Positions 16,027-25,055 of a DNA stretch of 45,184 nt are shown piece by piece. The stretch comes from an uncultured Oscillospiraceae bacterium (GTDB lineage Bacteria; Bacillota; Clostridia; Oscillospirales; Oscillospiraceae): assembly GCA_947627735.1 (NCBI GenBank), contig CANQXG010000018.1:1-45184 (forward strand), in the 5' to 3' direction. The notes beneath the pieces were generated by a model that searched no databases, had not been told where the DNA came from, and was given only the letters and a program-made list of their open reading frames with translations. The translations under genes were made by a program, and so were the position numbers. Every line of letters starts with the position of its first letter. The first letter of the stretch is position 1.

Positions 16027-17345
16027 TGGCGGACATATCCGTCATCGGCGCGGGCCTGGCGGGAAGCGAGGCCGCCTGGCAGCTGGCGAAGCGGGGCCTG
16101 ACCGTGGACCTGTACGAGATGAAGCCGGAGAAGATGACCCCCGCCCACACCTCGCCGCTGTTTTCAGAGCTGGTGTGCTCCAACTCCCTGCGGGGGGACG
16201 ATCTGTCCAACGCGGTGGGGCTTTTGAAGGAAGAGCTGCGCCGGCTGGACAGCCTGATCATGTTCAGCGCCGAGAAGCACCGGGTGCCCGCGGGGGGCGC
16301 CCTGGCGGTGGACCGGGAGGCGTTCGCCCGGACTATCACCGACGCCATCCGCTCGGAGAGGAACATCCGGGTGGTGGAGGGAGAGGTCACGGCCTTCCCG
16401 GAGGGGGAGTGCATCGTGGCCACCGGGCCGCTGACCAGCGACGGGCTGATCCCCGCCATATCGGCGGCGTGCGGCCAGGCGGATTTTCTCCACTTCTTCG
16501 ACGCCGCCGCGCCCCTCATCGCCGCGGACAGCATCGACATGACCAAGGCCTGGTTCGGCTCCCGGTACGGCAAGGGCACCGCCGATTACATCAACTGCCC
16601 CATGGACAAACAGCAGTATGACGCCTTCGTGGCCGAGCTGGCCGCGGCGGAGGAGGCCCCTGTCCACGGCTTCGAGGACGCGGGGGTGTTCGAGGGGTGC
16701 ATGCCCGTGGAGGTCATGGCCCGGCGGGGCCAGGACACATTGCGCTACGGGCCGCTGAAGCCCGTGGGCCTGCGGGACCCGGCGACCGGCCAGAGCCACT
16801 ATGCCGTGGTGCAGCTGCGCCGGGACAACGACGAGGGCAGCGTGTACAACCTGGTGGGCTTCCAGACCCACCTGACCTTCCCGGAGCAGCGGCGGGTGTT
16901 CGGCATGATCCCGGCGCTGGAAAAGGCGGAGTTCCTCCGCTACGGGAAGATGCACCGCAACACCTTTTTGAACGGCCCGGCCCTGCTGGACCGGTATTAC
17001 CGGCTGAGGAGCTGTCCCCGCATCGCCTTCGCCGGCCAGATCACCGGCGTGGAGGGATATGTGGAGTCCTGCGCCAGCGGGATGCTGGCGGCGCTGGAGG
17101 CGGCCCGGCGGATGAAGGGCCTGCCGCCGCTGGACTTTCCTGGCACCACCGCCATCGGGGCGCTGGCGCTGTACGTGTCCACCGGCCCTGCCGGCGGGGA
17201 TTTCCAGCCCATGAACGTAAATTACGGCATCATCCGGCGGCCTGAGGGGCGCATCCGGGGCAAGCGGGAGCGGAACCTGGCCACGGCCCGGCAGGCCCTG
17301 GAGGACCTGGCGCCGATCATAGAAAGAGAGAGGGCGGGCGTATGA
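16026..17345 (+). CDS. trmFO: Folate/FAD-dependent tRNA (uracil-54-C5) methyltransferase
   Basis: A 439-residue flavoprotein that makes ribothymidine at position 54 of tRNA, taking the carbon from 5,10-methylene-tetrahydrofolate. The FAD-binding motif is at the very start (VIGAGLAGSEAAWQLAKRG). Family signatures SELVCSNSLRGDD, the catalytic-cysteine-containing stretch CPMDKQQYDAF and QITGVEGYVESCASG are present. Length matches the family. The start overlaps the topA stop by one base, and the end overlaps plsX by four (ATGA). The neighbourhood topA-trmFO-plsX is conserved in many Firmicutes. Cytosolic. Confidence 0.97.
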   Translation: MADISVIGAGLAGSEAAWQLAKRGLTVDLYEMKPEKMTPAHTSPLFSELVCSNSLRGDDLSNAVGLLKEELRRLDSLIMFSAEKHRVPAGGALAVDREAFARTITDAIRSERNIRVVEGEVTAFPEGECIVATGPLTSDGLIPAISAACGQADFLHFFDAAAPLIAADSIDMTKAWFGSRYGKGTADYINCPMDKQQYDAFVAELAAAEEAPVHGFEDAGVFEGCMPVEVMARRGQDTLRYGPLKPVGLRDPATGQSHYAVVQLRRDNDEGSVYNLVGFQTHLTFPEQRRVFGMIPALEKAEFLRYGKMHRNTFLNGPALLDRYYRLRSCPRIAFAGQITGVEGYVESCASGMLAALEAARRMKGLPPLDFPGTTAIGALALYVSTGPAGGDFQPMNVNYGIIRRPEGRIRGKRERNLATARQALEDLAPIIERERAGV

Positions 17346-18373
17346 AGATCATCCTGGACGCCATGGGCGGCGACAACGCCCCCCAGGCAGTGGTGGCCGG
17401 CGCGGTGAAGGCCGCCCGGGAGCTGGGCACGGACCTGGTGCTGGTGGGGCCGGAGGACCGGCTCCGGCAGTGCCTGGCCGAGCACGGCGCGGAGAATGAG
17501 GAACACATCGCCCTGCATGCCGCCTCCCAGGTCATCACCATGGAGGACGAGGCCAGCATGGCCTGGCGGCGGAAAAAGGACGCGTCCATGACCGTGGCGC
17601 TGAACATGCTCCGGGACGGAGAGGGGGACGCCGTGGTGTCCGCCGGAAGCACCGGGGCGCTGCTCAGCGGCGCCACGCTGGTGGTCAGACGGGTGCGGGG
17701 CATCCGCCGGGCCGCCCTGGGGCCGGTGCTGCCCAACGGGGGCAAGGGCGTGCTGCTGATGGACTGCGGGGCCAACGTGGAGTGCTCGCCGGAGTATCTG
17801 CTGCAGTTCGCGTACATGGGTTCGTTCTATGCCCAGCGGATGATGGGCATCGACTCGCCCCGGGTGGCGCTGCTGAACGTGGGCGCCGAGGACACCAAGG
17901 GCGGCGAGCTGCAAAAGCAGACCTTCGCCCTGCTGCGCCAGGCAGATGAGGCCGGGCGCATCCGGTTCGTGGGCAACGCCGAGGGCAGCGACCTGTTCAC
18001 CGGGAAGATGGACGTGCTGGTGGCCGACGGCTTTGCCGGCAACGTGATGCTCAAGACGGTAGAGGGCGCGGCGAAGTTCATGTTCGGCCAGCTCAAGGGC
18101 GTGATGTACTCCAGCACCAAGAACAAGCTGGCCGCCCTGGTCATCAAGAAGGACCTGTACGGCATGAAGGCCATGCTGGACCCGTCGGAGGTGGGGGGCA
18201 CGGCCCTGCTGGGCATCTCCAAGCCGGTGATAAAGGCCCACGGCAGCTCCGACGAACGGGCCATTTTCAACGCGATACGTCAGGCCGCGGCCTGCGTGGA
18301 GGCGGACGTGGCGGGAGCCATCGAAGCGAATATAGAATACATGACGCTCGACAGAGCAAAGGAGGATACGTGA
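17342..18373 (+). CDS. plsX: Phosphate acyltransferase PlsX
   Basis: A 343-residue peripheral membrane enzyme that converts acyl-ACP to acyl-phosphate, the donor for PlsY in phosphatidic acid synthesis. The start MKIILDAMGGDNAPQ is diagnostic. SAGSTGALLSGA, PNGGKGVLLMDCGANVE and the NAEGSDLFTGKMDV-VADGFAGNV-LKTVEGAA stretches are conserved. It overlaps trmFO by four bases and acpP by one, matching the direct metabolic link with its acyl carrier protein. The fabD/fabG genes that often lie between plsX and acpP are absent here and must be elsewhere. The ribosome binding site of acpP lies in its last codons. Confidence 0.97.
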   Translation: MKIILDAMGGDNAPQAVVAGAVKAARELGTDLVLVGPEDRLRQCLAEHGAENEEHIALHAASQVITMEDEASMAWRRKKDASMTVALNMLRDGEGDAVVSAGSTGALLSGATLVVRRVRGIRRAALGPVLPNGGKGVLLMDCGANVECSPEYLLQFAYMGSFYAQRMMGIDSPRVALLNVGAEDTKGGELQKQTFALLRQADEAGRIRFVGNAEGSDLFTGKMDVLVADGFAGNVMLKTVEGAAKFMFGQLKGVMYSSTKNKLAALVIKKDLYGMKAMLDPSEVGGTALLGISKPVIKAHGSSDERAIFNAIRQAAACVEADVAGAIEANIEYMTLDRAKEDT

Positions 18374-18621
18374 TGGCATACGATAAGGAGATCTACGACA
18401 AGATCGTGGGACTGATCTGCGACGAGTTCGACATGAAGCCGGAGGAGCTGAAGGAGGACACCACCTTCCTGGAGGACCTGGGCATCGACTCCGTGGACGT
18501 GGTGGAGATGCTGGTGGAGGTGGAGAACCAGTTTGGCCTGGAGGAGATATCCGAGGAGGATATGCGCACCTTCCGCACCATCGGCGACCTGGCGGCCTAC
18601 GTCACCGCCCACTCGGCGTGA
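18373..18621 (+). CDS. acpP: Acyl carrier protein
   Basis: An 82-residue acidic helical protein that carries growing fatty acids. The phosphopantetheine site is Ser40 in LGIDSVDVVEMLVEVENQFG. I place the start at ATG 18373, seven bases after GGAGG, rather than the GTG at 18370. It lies between plsX and rnc with single-base overlaps on both sides, which ties its translation to theirs. Length and charge pattern are normal. Confidence 0.96.
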   Translation: MAYDKEIYDKIVGLICDEFDMKPEELKEDTTFLEDLGIDSVDVVEMLVEVENQFGLEEISEEDMRTFRTIGDLAAYVTAHSA

Positions 18622-19295
18622 TGGAGGAGCTGGAGCAGCGGCTGGGATATCGCTTTCGCGACCGGTCCTATCTGGATACCGCCCTGACCCACAGCTCCTA
18701 CGCCAATGAGCTGCCACAGGTACGGCACAGCAACGAGCGGCTGGAATTTCTGGGCGACGCGGTGCTGGGCTTCTGCGCGGCCAAGACCATCTGCCGGCTG
18801 TATCCGGAGATGCCGGAGGGGGACATGACCCGCCTGCGCTCGGAGCTGGTGTGCGAGGCCAGCCTCCACCAGGTGGCTCTTGGCCTGGGCCTGGGGGAGC
18901 ACATCCACCTGGGGAAGAACGAGCAGTGCAACGGCGGCCGGACACGGCCGTCCATCCTGGCTGACTGCGTGGAGGCGGTGATCGCCGCCATCTTCCTGGA
19001 CGGCGGGCTGGAGCCGGCGGAGCGGTTCATCGCCGACTTCATCCTCCGGGACATCCGCTCCGGCCGCCGGCCCGCCCGCACGGACTATAAGACCCAGCTG
19101 CAGGAGCTTTTGCAGCGCTCCGGCGGGGCCGCGCCGGTGTACACCATCGTGGACGAGTCCGGCCCGGACCACGACAAGACCTTCACCGCCAGCGTGGCGC
19201 TCCACGGCGGCGCCGCCGCCCGGGGCACCGGCAAGAGCAAGAAGGAAGCGGAGCAGGCCGCCGCCCGCGCCGCGCTGGAACAACTGGATAGCTGA
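18621..19295 (+). CDS. rnc: Ribonuclease III
   Basis: A 224-residue dsRNA endonuclease for rRNA precursor and mRNA processing. The signature SNERLEFLGDAVLGF carries the first metal-binding carboxylates, and DCVEAVIAAIFLDGG the second pair. A double-stranded RNA-binding domain fills about residues 154-222, with an Ala-rich last helix (GKSKKEAEQAAARAAL). ATG 18621 overlaps the acpP stop by one base and lacks a clear Shine-Dalgarno, so expression probably depends on coupling. It overlaps the next radical SAM gene by one base. Confidence 0.96.
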   Translation: MEELEQRLGYRFRDRSYLDTALTHSSYANELPQVRHSNERLEFLGDAVLGFCAAKTICRLYPEMPEGDMTRLRSELVCEASLHQVALGLGLGEHIHLGKNEQCNGGRTRPSILADCVEAVIAAIFLDGGLEPAERFIADFILRDIRSGRRPARTDYKTQLQELLQRSGGAAPVYTIVDESGPDHDKTFTASVALHGGAAARGTGKSKKEAEQAAARAALEQLDS

Positions 19296-20302
19296 TGGCA
19301 AGGGCCAGGATCATTCCCGTCTTTGTCCCTCATTTGGGCTGCCCGAACGAGTGCGTGTTCTGCGACCAGAAGCGCATCTCCGGCAGCCCTTCGCCCGCTT
19401 CGGGGGCGGATGTGGACCGGGCGCTGGCCCGGGCCAGACAGATGGGGACGACAGGCGCGGAGCTGGCGCTGTACGGCGGCAGCTTCACGGCTGTGAGTCC
19501 TGCGCTGCAGCAGGAGCTTCTCGCCGCCGCCCAGCCCTATCTGGCCGACGGCACCATCCGCTCCATCCGCCTGTCCACCCGGCCCGACGCGGTGGACCGG
19601 GCGGAGCTTGCCATGCTCCGGCGATGGGGCGTGCAGACTGTGGAGCTGGGCGCCCAGTCCATGTGCGACGAGGTGCTGGCCGCCTCGGGCCGGGGCCATA
19701 CCGCCGCGGACACGGTCCGGGCCTCGGCGCTGGTGAAGAAGGCGGGGCTGCAGCTCATATTGCAGATGATGACCGGACTGCCCGGCTCGGACCGGGAAAA
19801 GGATACGGATACCGCCCGGCGGATCATCGCTCTTGCGCCGGACGGGGCGCGCATCTACCCCACGGTGGTGGTGGAGGGCACGGTCCTGGCGGACATGTGG
19901 CGTGCCGGGACGTACCGGGAGCACACCGTGGCCGACGCGGTGGCGGTGTGCGCGGACATCCTGCCCCTGTTCGAGGCAGCTGATATCCCGGTGATCCGGC
20001 TGGGCCTCAATCCCACGGCGGAGCTGTCCGCCGGCAGCGCCCTGGCGGGGGCCTATCACCCGGCCCTGGGGGAATTGGTCCGCTCGGAGATATTGCGCCG
20101 GGAGGCGGCGGCGCTGCTGGCGGGGGTGCCGGCGGGGGCCAAGGTGACTCTTGGCGTGGCCCCGGAGCGGCTCAGCGCCATGATCGGCCAGCGCCGGGAG
20201 AACGTGGACGGCCTCAGACGGGCCTTCTCCCTGGGCCAGGTGCGGGTAAAGTGCCTGCCCCAGGCGGGCGGCGGCGTGGTTTTGGTTGACGTGCGGCCGT
20301 GA
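19295..20302 (+). CDS. Elp3-like radical SAM protein between rnc and smc
   Basis: A 335-residue radical SAM protein. The cluster motif is GCPNECVFC with Cys16, Cys20 and Cys23 (classical CX3CX2C). FYGGSFT-like LYGGSFTAVS, STRPDAVD and the TVELGAQSMCDEVLAASGRGHT stretch resemble the radical SAM half of Elp3 and of coproporphyrinogen dehydrogenase relatives. The acetyltransferase domain of true Elp3 is absent. From memory, a protein of this type often lies beside rnc and smc in Clostridia; its substrate is not established, and tRNA modification is a guess. Its start codon overlaps the rnc stop, and its last codons carry a promoter for smc. Confidence 0.85.
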   Translation: MARARIIPVFVPHLGCPNECVFCDQKRISGSPSPASGADVDRALARARQMGTTGAELALYGGSFTAVSPALQQELLAAAQPYLADGTIRSIRLSTRPDAVDRAELAMLRRWGVQTVELGAQSMCDEVLAASGRGHTAADTVRASALVKKAGLQLILQMMTGLPGSDREKDTDTARRIIALAPDGARIYPTVVVEGTVLADMWRAGTYREHTVADAVAVCADILPLFEAADIPVIRLGLNPTAELSAGSALAGAYHPALGELVRSEILRREAAALLAGVPAGAKVTLGVAPERLSAMIGQRRENVDGLRRAFSLGQVRVKCLPQAGGGVVLVDVRP

Positions 20303-20314
20303 GTTTGCTATACT
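20286..20314 (+). promoter_or_regulatory. Promoter of smc
   Basis: TTGACG at 20286-20291, 17 bases, TATACT at 20309-20314. It begins inside the last codons of the radical SAM gene and gives a leader of about 40 bases before the smc start. Confidence 0.65.
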
Positions 20315-20362
20315 ACATATTGTGTCGCCTGCGGCACGAGACCGGTACTGAGGTGTTAGATT

Positions 20363-23300
20363 TTGTATCTGAAGGCACTGGAGATCCAGGGATTCAAGTC
20401 CTTTCCCGATAAGACCGTCATCCGCTTTGAAAAGGATGTGACCATGATCGTCGGACCCAACGGGTCCGGCAAGTCCAACATATCCGACGCGGTGCTGTGG
20501 GTCATGGGCGAACAGCGGACCCGTGCCCTGCGGGGCGGGAAGATGGAGGACGTGATCTTCGGCGGGACGGAGAAGCGGGGGAAGCTGGGCTTCGCCCAGG
20601 TGAGCCTGATATTGGACAACTCCGCCCGTATCTTCCCCCTGGACAGCGACGAGCTGTCCATCACACGGCGGTATTACCGCAGCGGGGACAGCGAGTATTA
20701 CATCAACAAGGAATCGGTCCGCCTGCGGGACATCAACGAGCTGCTGATGGACACGGGCCTGGGCCGGGACGGCTATTCCATCATCGGCCAGGGGCGCATC
20801 GCCGAGATCGTTTCCGCCAAGAGCACCGACCGCCGGGAGATATTCGAGCAGGCTGCGGGCATCTCCCGCTTCCGCTTCCGGAAGGAGGAGGCGGAGCGGA
20901 AGCTGAGCGCCACCGACGACGCCCTGGTGCGGGTGGGGGACAAGATCGACGAGCTGCAGCTTCAGCTGGAGCCGCTGAAAAAGCAGGCGGAGGTGGCCCA
21001 GCGGTACCTGGGCCTGAAGGAGGAGCTGAAGGGCCTGGAGGTCTCCGCATGGATGGAAACGCTGGACAAGCTGTCCGGCCAGACCCAGTCCATCCGCGCC
21101 AGCCAGGAGGCCGCCCAGACGGAGCTGGAGCGGCTGCGCAAGGCCGTGGAGGAGAATTACCAGCGCACCGAGGACATCTCCCAGCGCATGCGGGAGAAGG
21201 ACCTGGAGGCGGAGGCCGTCCGGGAGCGGCTCACCGAAAAGGAGGCCGCCATCGGCGAGAACAAGCAGGCCGCCGCGGTGCTGGCGTCGGAGAAGAAGAG
21301 CAACCTGGACAGCATGGACCGCCTGCGGGGGGACATGAGCCAGGATACGGAGCGTGTCCGTGCCCTGGACGGGCAGATCGCGGACCTGAAGCGGCGGGTG
21401 GAGGAGATCCGCGCCCAGCAGGAGGGCCTGAACGGGGACATCAACCGCCTGTCCAACATCGTCAACGGCCACCGGATGAAGATGGCCGGCCGGGAGAGCC
21501 GGGTGAACGCCCTGCGGGAGGAAGTGACCCGCCTGACCGTGGACGGCCGGAGCATGGACGGGCGCATCGCCATGCTGGCGGAGATGGAGAAGGACTACGA
21601 GGGCTACAACCGGGCGGTGAAGACCGTCATGCGGGAGAGCCGCGGGGGCGTGCTGCGGGGCGTCCACGGGCCGGTGGCCGACCTGGTCCGGACCGGGGAC
21701 CGGTATGCCCTGGCCATTGAAACGGCCCTGGGGGCCGCGGCCCAGAACATCGTGGTGGACGAGCCGGAGGACGGCAAGGCCGCCATTGAGCTTCTTAAGC
21801 GCCGGGACGCCGGCAGGGGCACCTTCCTGCCCATCAGCGCCATCCGGGGCAGCGTGCTACGCCAGGTCCCCGACGGGGAGGCGGGCTGTCTGGGCCTGGC
21901 CCTGGAGCTGGTGACCTTCGACGGGAAGTACCAGAACATCTTTGAAAACCTGCTGGGCCGCACCGTGGTGGCGGAAACGCTGGCCGACGCGGTGGCCATC
22001 GCCCGGCGGCATAAAAACGAATTTCGCATCGTGTCCCTGGACGGGCAGATGATCCACGCCGGCGGCTCCATGACCGGCGGCAGCGCCGCCAAGGGAACGG
22101 GCATCCTCAGCCGGGCCAATGAGCTGGCCCGTCTGCGGGAACAGCGCAAGGCCCTGCAGGAGAAGCTGCAGACCCGCTCCGCGGCCCTGGACGAGGCCGA
22201 CCGGGAGCTGGCCGCGGCCCGGTACGACATGGATGTGGCCGGCCAAGAGCTGGCCCAGGTGCGGCAGACCGCCGCCTCCCTCCAGGCGGAGGGGGAGGCC
22301 AAGTCCGCCAGTGCCGGACAGCTGGCGGATGTGAAGGAAGCCATGCTCTCCGGCGGCGAGCAGCGCCGGGAGCTGATGGCGGCCTATGAGCAGAAAAACG
22401 CCGGCATCGACCGGGACCTGGAGCGCAACCAGGCCCGGGGCCAGGAGCTGGCGGAGCAGGCGGAGGCCATGCGGGAGCAGCTGCGCGCCATCACCGGCCA
22501 GAAGCTGGAGCTGGAGGCCAAGCGCACCCAGGCGGACCGGGACGCCCAGCACCGCAACGAGGAGCTGATCGCCCAGGAGCGACTGGTGGGGTCTTTAGAG
22601 CGGCAGACCCTGGCCGCGGAGATGGAGGAGAAGCAGATCGTGGACCGGCTGTGGGACAGCTACGAGCTGACCCGCACCGCCGCCCAGGCCCAGCGCCAGC
22701 CGGTGGAGAGCCTGAACGCCGTGAACCGGCGCATCGCCGAGCTGCGCCGGGCCATCCGGGAGCTGGGCACCCCCAACCTGGGGGCTATCGAGGAGAGCAA
22801 GCGGGTGGGGGAGCGCTACGACTACCTCACCGACCAGCGGGACGACATCGCCAAGGCCAAGCAGGAGCTGCTGGACATCATCGGCGACATCACCCGCCAG
22901 ATGGAGGAGATATTCACCCGGGAGTTCGCCGCCATCGACGAAAGCTTCCGCGCCACCTTCCTGGAGCTGTTCGGCGGCGGGAAGGCGTCGCTGCGGCTGG
23001 AGGATGAGAGCGACTGCCTCAACTGCGGCATCGAGATCAAGGTCCAGCCCCCCGGCAAGGCGGTGAGCAACATAAGCCTTCTGTCCGGCGGCGAGAAGGC
23101 CTTCGTGGCCATCGCGCTGTACTTCTCCATACTGAAGCTGAAGCCCACGCCCTTCTGCGTCATGGACGAGATCGAGGCGGCCCTGGACGAGGAGAACGTG
23201 CTGCGCTTCGCCGAGTACCTGCACCGGCTGAGCCGGACCCAGTTCGTGGTCATCACCCACCGCCGGGGCACCATGGAGAAGGCGGACGTGCTGCTGGGGG

Positions 23301-23377
23301 TCACCATGCAGGAGAAGGGCGTCAGCCAGGTCATCGAGCTGGATCTGGCCGAGGCGCAGAAAACCGCGGAAAACTAA
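20363..23377 (+). CDS. smc: Chromosome segregation ATPase SMC, short-arm form
   Basis: A 1004-residue SMC protein that with ScpA and ScpB extrudes DNA loops. It starts at TTG 20363 (start MYLKALEIQGFKSF), about 10 bases after GAGGTG; no better start exists. Walker A is GPNGSGKSN at about 31-39. An N-terminal coiled coil runs from ~165 to ~430, the hinge from ~434 to ~573 (VHGPVADLV ... GGSMTGGSA), the return coil to ~800, then NLGAIEE, the ABC signature LSGGEKAFVAIAL near 906, and Walker B FCVMDEIEAALDE. Bacterial SMCs are usually ~1,150-1,200 residues. Heads and hinge look complete, so the missing ~180 residues come mostly from both arms. The frame is open throughout; no frameshift is seen. 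Confidence 0.95.
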   Translation: MYLKALEIQGFKSFPDKTVIRFEKDVTMIVGPNGSGKSNISDAVLWVMGEQRTRALRGGKMEDVIFGGTEKRGKLGFAQVSLILDNSARIFPLDSDELSITRRYYRSGDSEYYINKESVRLRDINELLMDTGLGRDGYSIIGQGRIAEIVSAKSTDRREIFEQAAGISRFRFRKEEAERKLSATDDALVRVGDKIDELQLQLEPLKKQAEVAQRYLGLKEELKGLEVSAWMETLDKLSGQTQSIRASQEAAQTELERLRKAVEENYQRTEDISQRMREKDLEAEAVRERLTEKEAAIGENKQAAAVLASEKKSNLDSMDRLRGDMSQDTERVRALDGQIADLKRRVEEIRAQQEGLNGDINRLSNIVNGHRMKMAGRESRVNALREEVTRLTVDGRSMDGRIAMLAEMEKDYEGYNRAVKTVMRESRGGVLRGVHGPVADLVRTGDRYALAIETALGAAAQNIVVDEPEDGKAAIELLKRRDAGRGTFLPISAIRGSVLRQVPDGEAGCLGLALELVTFDGKYQNIFENLLGRTVVAETLADAVAIARRHKNEFRIVSLDGQMIHAGGSMTGGSAAKGTGILSRANELARLREQRKALQEKLQTRSAALDEADRELAAARYDMDVAGQELAQVRQTAASLQAEGEAKSASAGQLADVKEAMLSGGEQRRELMAAYEQKNAGIDRDLERNQARGQELAEQAEAMREQLRAITGQKLELEAKRTQADRDAQHRNEELIAQERLVGSLERQTLAAEMEEKQIVDRLWDSYELTRTAAQAQRQPVESLNAVNRRIAELRRAIRELGTPNLGAIEESKRVGERYDYLTDQRDDIAKAKQELLDIIGDITRQMEEIFTREFAAIDESFRATFLELFGGGKASLRLEDESDCLNCGIEIKVQPPGKAVSNISLLSGGEKAFVAIALYFSILKLKPTPFCVMDEIEAALDEENVLRFAEYLHRLSRTQFVVITHRRGTMEKADVLLGVTMQEKGVSQVIELDLAEAQKTAEN

Positions 23378-23410
23378 AGGGAGAACGCCGCAGGCGATAC
23401 AGCTTTGAAC

Positions 23411-23534
23411 GCCTCCCTCTGACGAGGGAGGTGGCGCGGCGAAGCCGCGACGGAGGGAGAGATAGGACGCACTGCCGGTTATCTCTCCCCCAGTCAGCGC
23501 CGATGGCGCTGACAGCCCCCTCGTCAGAGGGGGC
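23411..23534. repeat. MITE-like double-hairpin palindromic repeat, copy A
   Basis: A 124-bp element whose two halves are imperfect inverted copies. Each half has a terminal hairpin with a TGAC/GTCA loop and GAGGG/CCCTC stem, a second short hairpin (GCGGC-GAA-GCCGC on the left, CAGCGCC-GAT-GGCGCTG on the right), and an inner arm ending GAGAGATA/TATCTCTC that pairs with the other half. The same architecture recurs at 44262-44405. It lies in the smc-ftsY gap and would be transcribed. No coding capacity. Confidence 0.75.
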
Positions 23535-23586
23535 CGGATTCCGGGATGCTGCTGTGCAGGGACGTGTAGGAGAAGGAGATACCAAT

Positions 23587-24456
23587 ATGGCGTTATTCAA
23601 GGATAAGAAAAAGGGATTTCTGTCGGGGCTGTTTTCCGCCTTTTCGGGGGTGGATGAGGACTTCCTGGACGAGCTGGAGGAGCGGCTGATCCTGGCGGAC
23701 GCGGGGGTGGAAACGGCGGAGGCCGCCGTGGAGGCTCTGCGCCGGGAGAAGGGCCTGAAGGGCGCCGCCGTCCAGGAGCGGCTGACCCAGATCCTCACCC
23801 AGGAGATGGAGCAGGCCGGCTCCCCGGCGCTGCAGCTGGACACCAAGCCCGCCGTTATCATCATGGTGGGCGTCAACGGCGTGGGCAAGACCACCACCAT
23901 CGGCAAGCTGGCCATGCTCTTCGGCGGGCAGGGGAAGAAGGTGCTGCTGTGCGCGGCCGACACCTTCCGGGCTGCCGCCGCCGAGCAGCTGGGCATCTGG
24001 GCCCAGCGCACCGGCGCGGACATCGTCCGCCACGGCGAGGGCGGCGACCCCGGCGCGGTGGTGTTCGACGCCTGCGCCGCGGCCAAGGCCCGGGGGGCGG
24101 ACATCGTGATCGTGGACACCGCCGGGCGGCTGCACAACAAGCAGAACCTGATGAACGAGCTGACGAAGCTGACCAAGATCGTGGGCCGGGAGCTGCCCGG
24201 GGCCGACTGCGAGATACTGCTGGTGCTGGACGCCACCACCGGCCAGAACGGCCTGATCCAGGCCCAGCAGTTCGCCGCCGCCTCCGGCGTCACCGGCATC
24301 GTGCTGACCAAGCTGGACGGCACCGCCAAGGGCGGCGTGGTGTTCTCCATCGCCAGGACCCTGGGCGTGCCGGTGAAGCTGGTGGGCGTGGGCGAGGGCG
24401 TGGAGGACCTGCGGCCCTTCGACGCCAGAGAGTTCGCGGAGGCGATGTTGGCGTGA
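23587..24456 (+). CDS. ftsY: Signal recognition particle receptor FtsY
   Basis: A 289-residue GTPase that docks SRP-ribosome complexes at the membrane. ATG 23587 behind GGAGAAGGAG is chosen over a longer frame that runs through the repeat element. A short N domain (to ~95) precedes the G domain: GVNGVGKTTTIGKLA, ADTFRAAAAEQL, VDTAGRLHNK, TKLDGTAKGG and the closing GVGEGVEDLRPFD. The acidic membrane-binding A domain of enterobacterial FtsY is essentially absent, as in many Firmicutes. Its stop overlaps the rdgB start by four bases. Cytosolic and membrane-associated. Confidence 0.96.
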   Translation: MALFKDKKKGFLSGLFSAFSGVDEDFLDELEERLILADAGVETAEAAVEALRREKGLKGAAVQERLTQILTQEMEQAGSPALQLDTKPAVIIMVGVNGVGKTTTIGKLAMLFGGQGKKVLLCAADTFRAAAAEQLGIWAQRTGADIVRHGEGGDPGAVVFDACAAAKARGADIVIVDTAGRLHNKQNLMNELTKLTKIVGRELPGADCEILLVLDATTGQNGLIQAQQFAAASGVTGIVLTKLDGTAKGGVVFSIARTLGVPVKLVGVGEGVEDLRPFDAREFAEAMLA

Positions 24457-25055
24457 CAGGGAGCAGATTCATCCTTGCGTCCGGCAATAAGGGAAAACTT
24501 CGCGAGTTCCGAGAGATACTGGCGCCGCTGGGGGTGGAGATCATCTCCCAAAAGGAGGCCGGGTACGACCTGGACGTGGCGGAGACCGGCGAGACCTTCG
24601 AGGAGAACGCGTACCTGAAGGCGTCCGCCATATGCGCCGCTTCGGGGCAGCCCGCCGTGGCGGACGACTCGGGGCTGTGCGTCAAGGCCCTGGGCGGCGC
24701 CCCCGGGGTGCACTCGGCCCGGTTCGGCGGCGGCAAGGCCTGGACGGACGAGCAGAAGTACATGTACCTGCTGGAAAAGCTGGACGGGGCCTCCGACCGG
24801 GCGGCGAAGTTCGTCAGCTGCATCTGCTGCGTGTTCCCCAATGGGGACGTGCTGCGTGCCCGGGGGGAGTGCCCGGGCCATATCCTGACGGCCCCGGAGG
24901 GCAGCGGCGGGTTCGGCTACGACCCGGTGTTCTGTCCGGAGGGCCATGAGGCGTCCTTCGCCAGTCTGGGGGAGGACGTGAAGAATACGATCTCACACCG
25001 GGCCAGAGCTCTGGCCGCGTTCGCAAAGGAGTTGGAGAACTATGCTCACAGGTAA
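24453..25055 (+). CDS. rdgB: XTP/dITP diphosphatase (RdgB/HAM1)
   Basis: A 200-residue house-cleaning enzyme that hydrolyses ITP, dITP and XTP to monophosphates. I place the start at GTG 24453 (VTGSRFILASGNKGKLREF), which overlaps the ftsY stop by four bases and has GGAGG nine bases upstream. The nucleotide-binding start SGNKGKL, the catalytic loop VADDSGLCV and the GGFGYDPVF loop are intact, and the SHRARAL end is typical. Cytosolic. Confidence 0.95.
   Translation: MTGSRFILASGNKGKLREFREILAPLGVEIISQKEAGYDLDVAETGETFEENAYLKASAICAASGQPAVADDSGLCVKALGGAPGVHSARFGGGKAWTDEQKYMYLLEKLDGASDRAAKFVSCICCVFPNGDVLRARGECPGHILTAPEGSGGFGYDPVFCPEGHEASFASLGEDVKNTISHRARALAAFAKELENYAHR

Noticed and set aside
20363-23377. 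Short SMC as a frameshifted or truncated pseudogene
   Set aside because: Walker A, hinge, signature and Walker B are all in one open frame; the missing length is in the arms.
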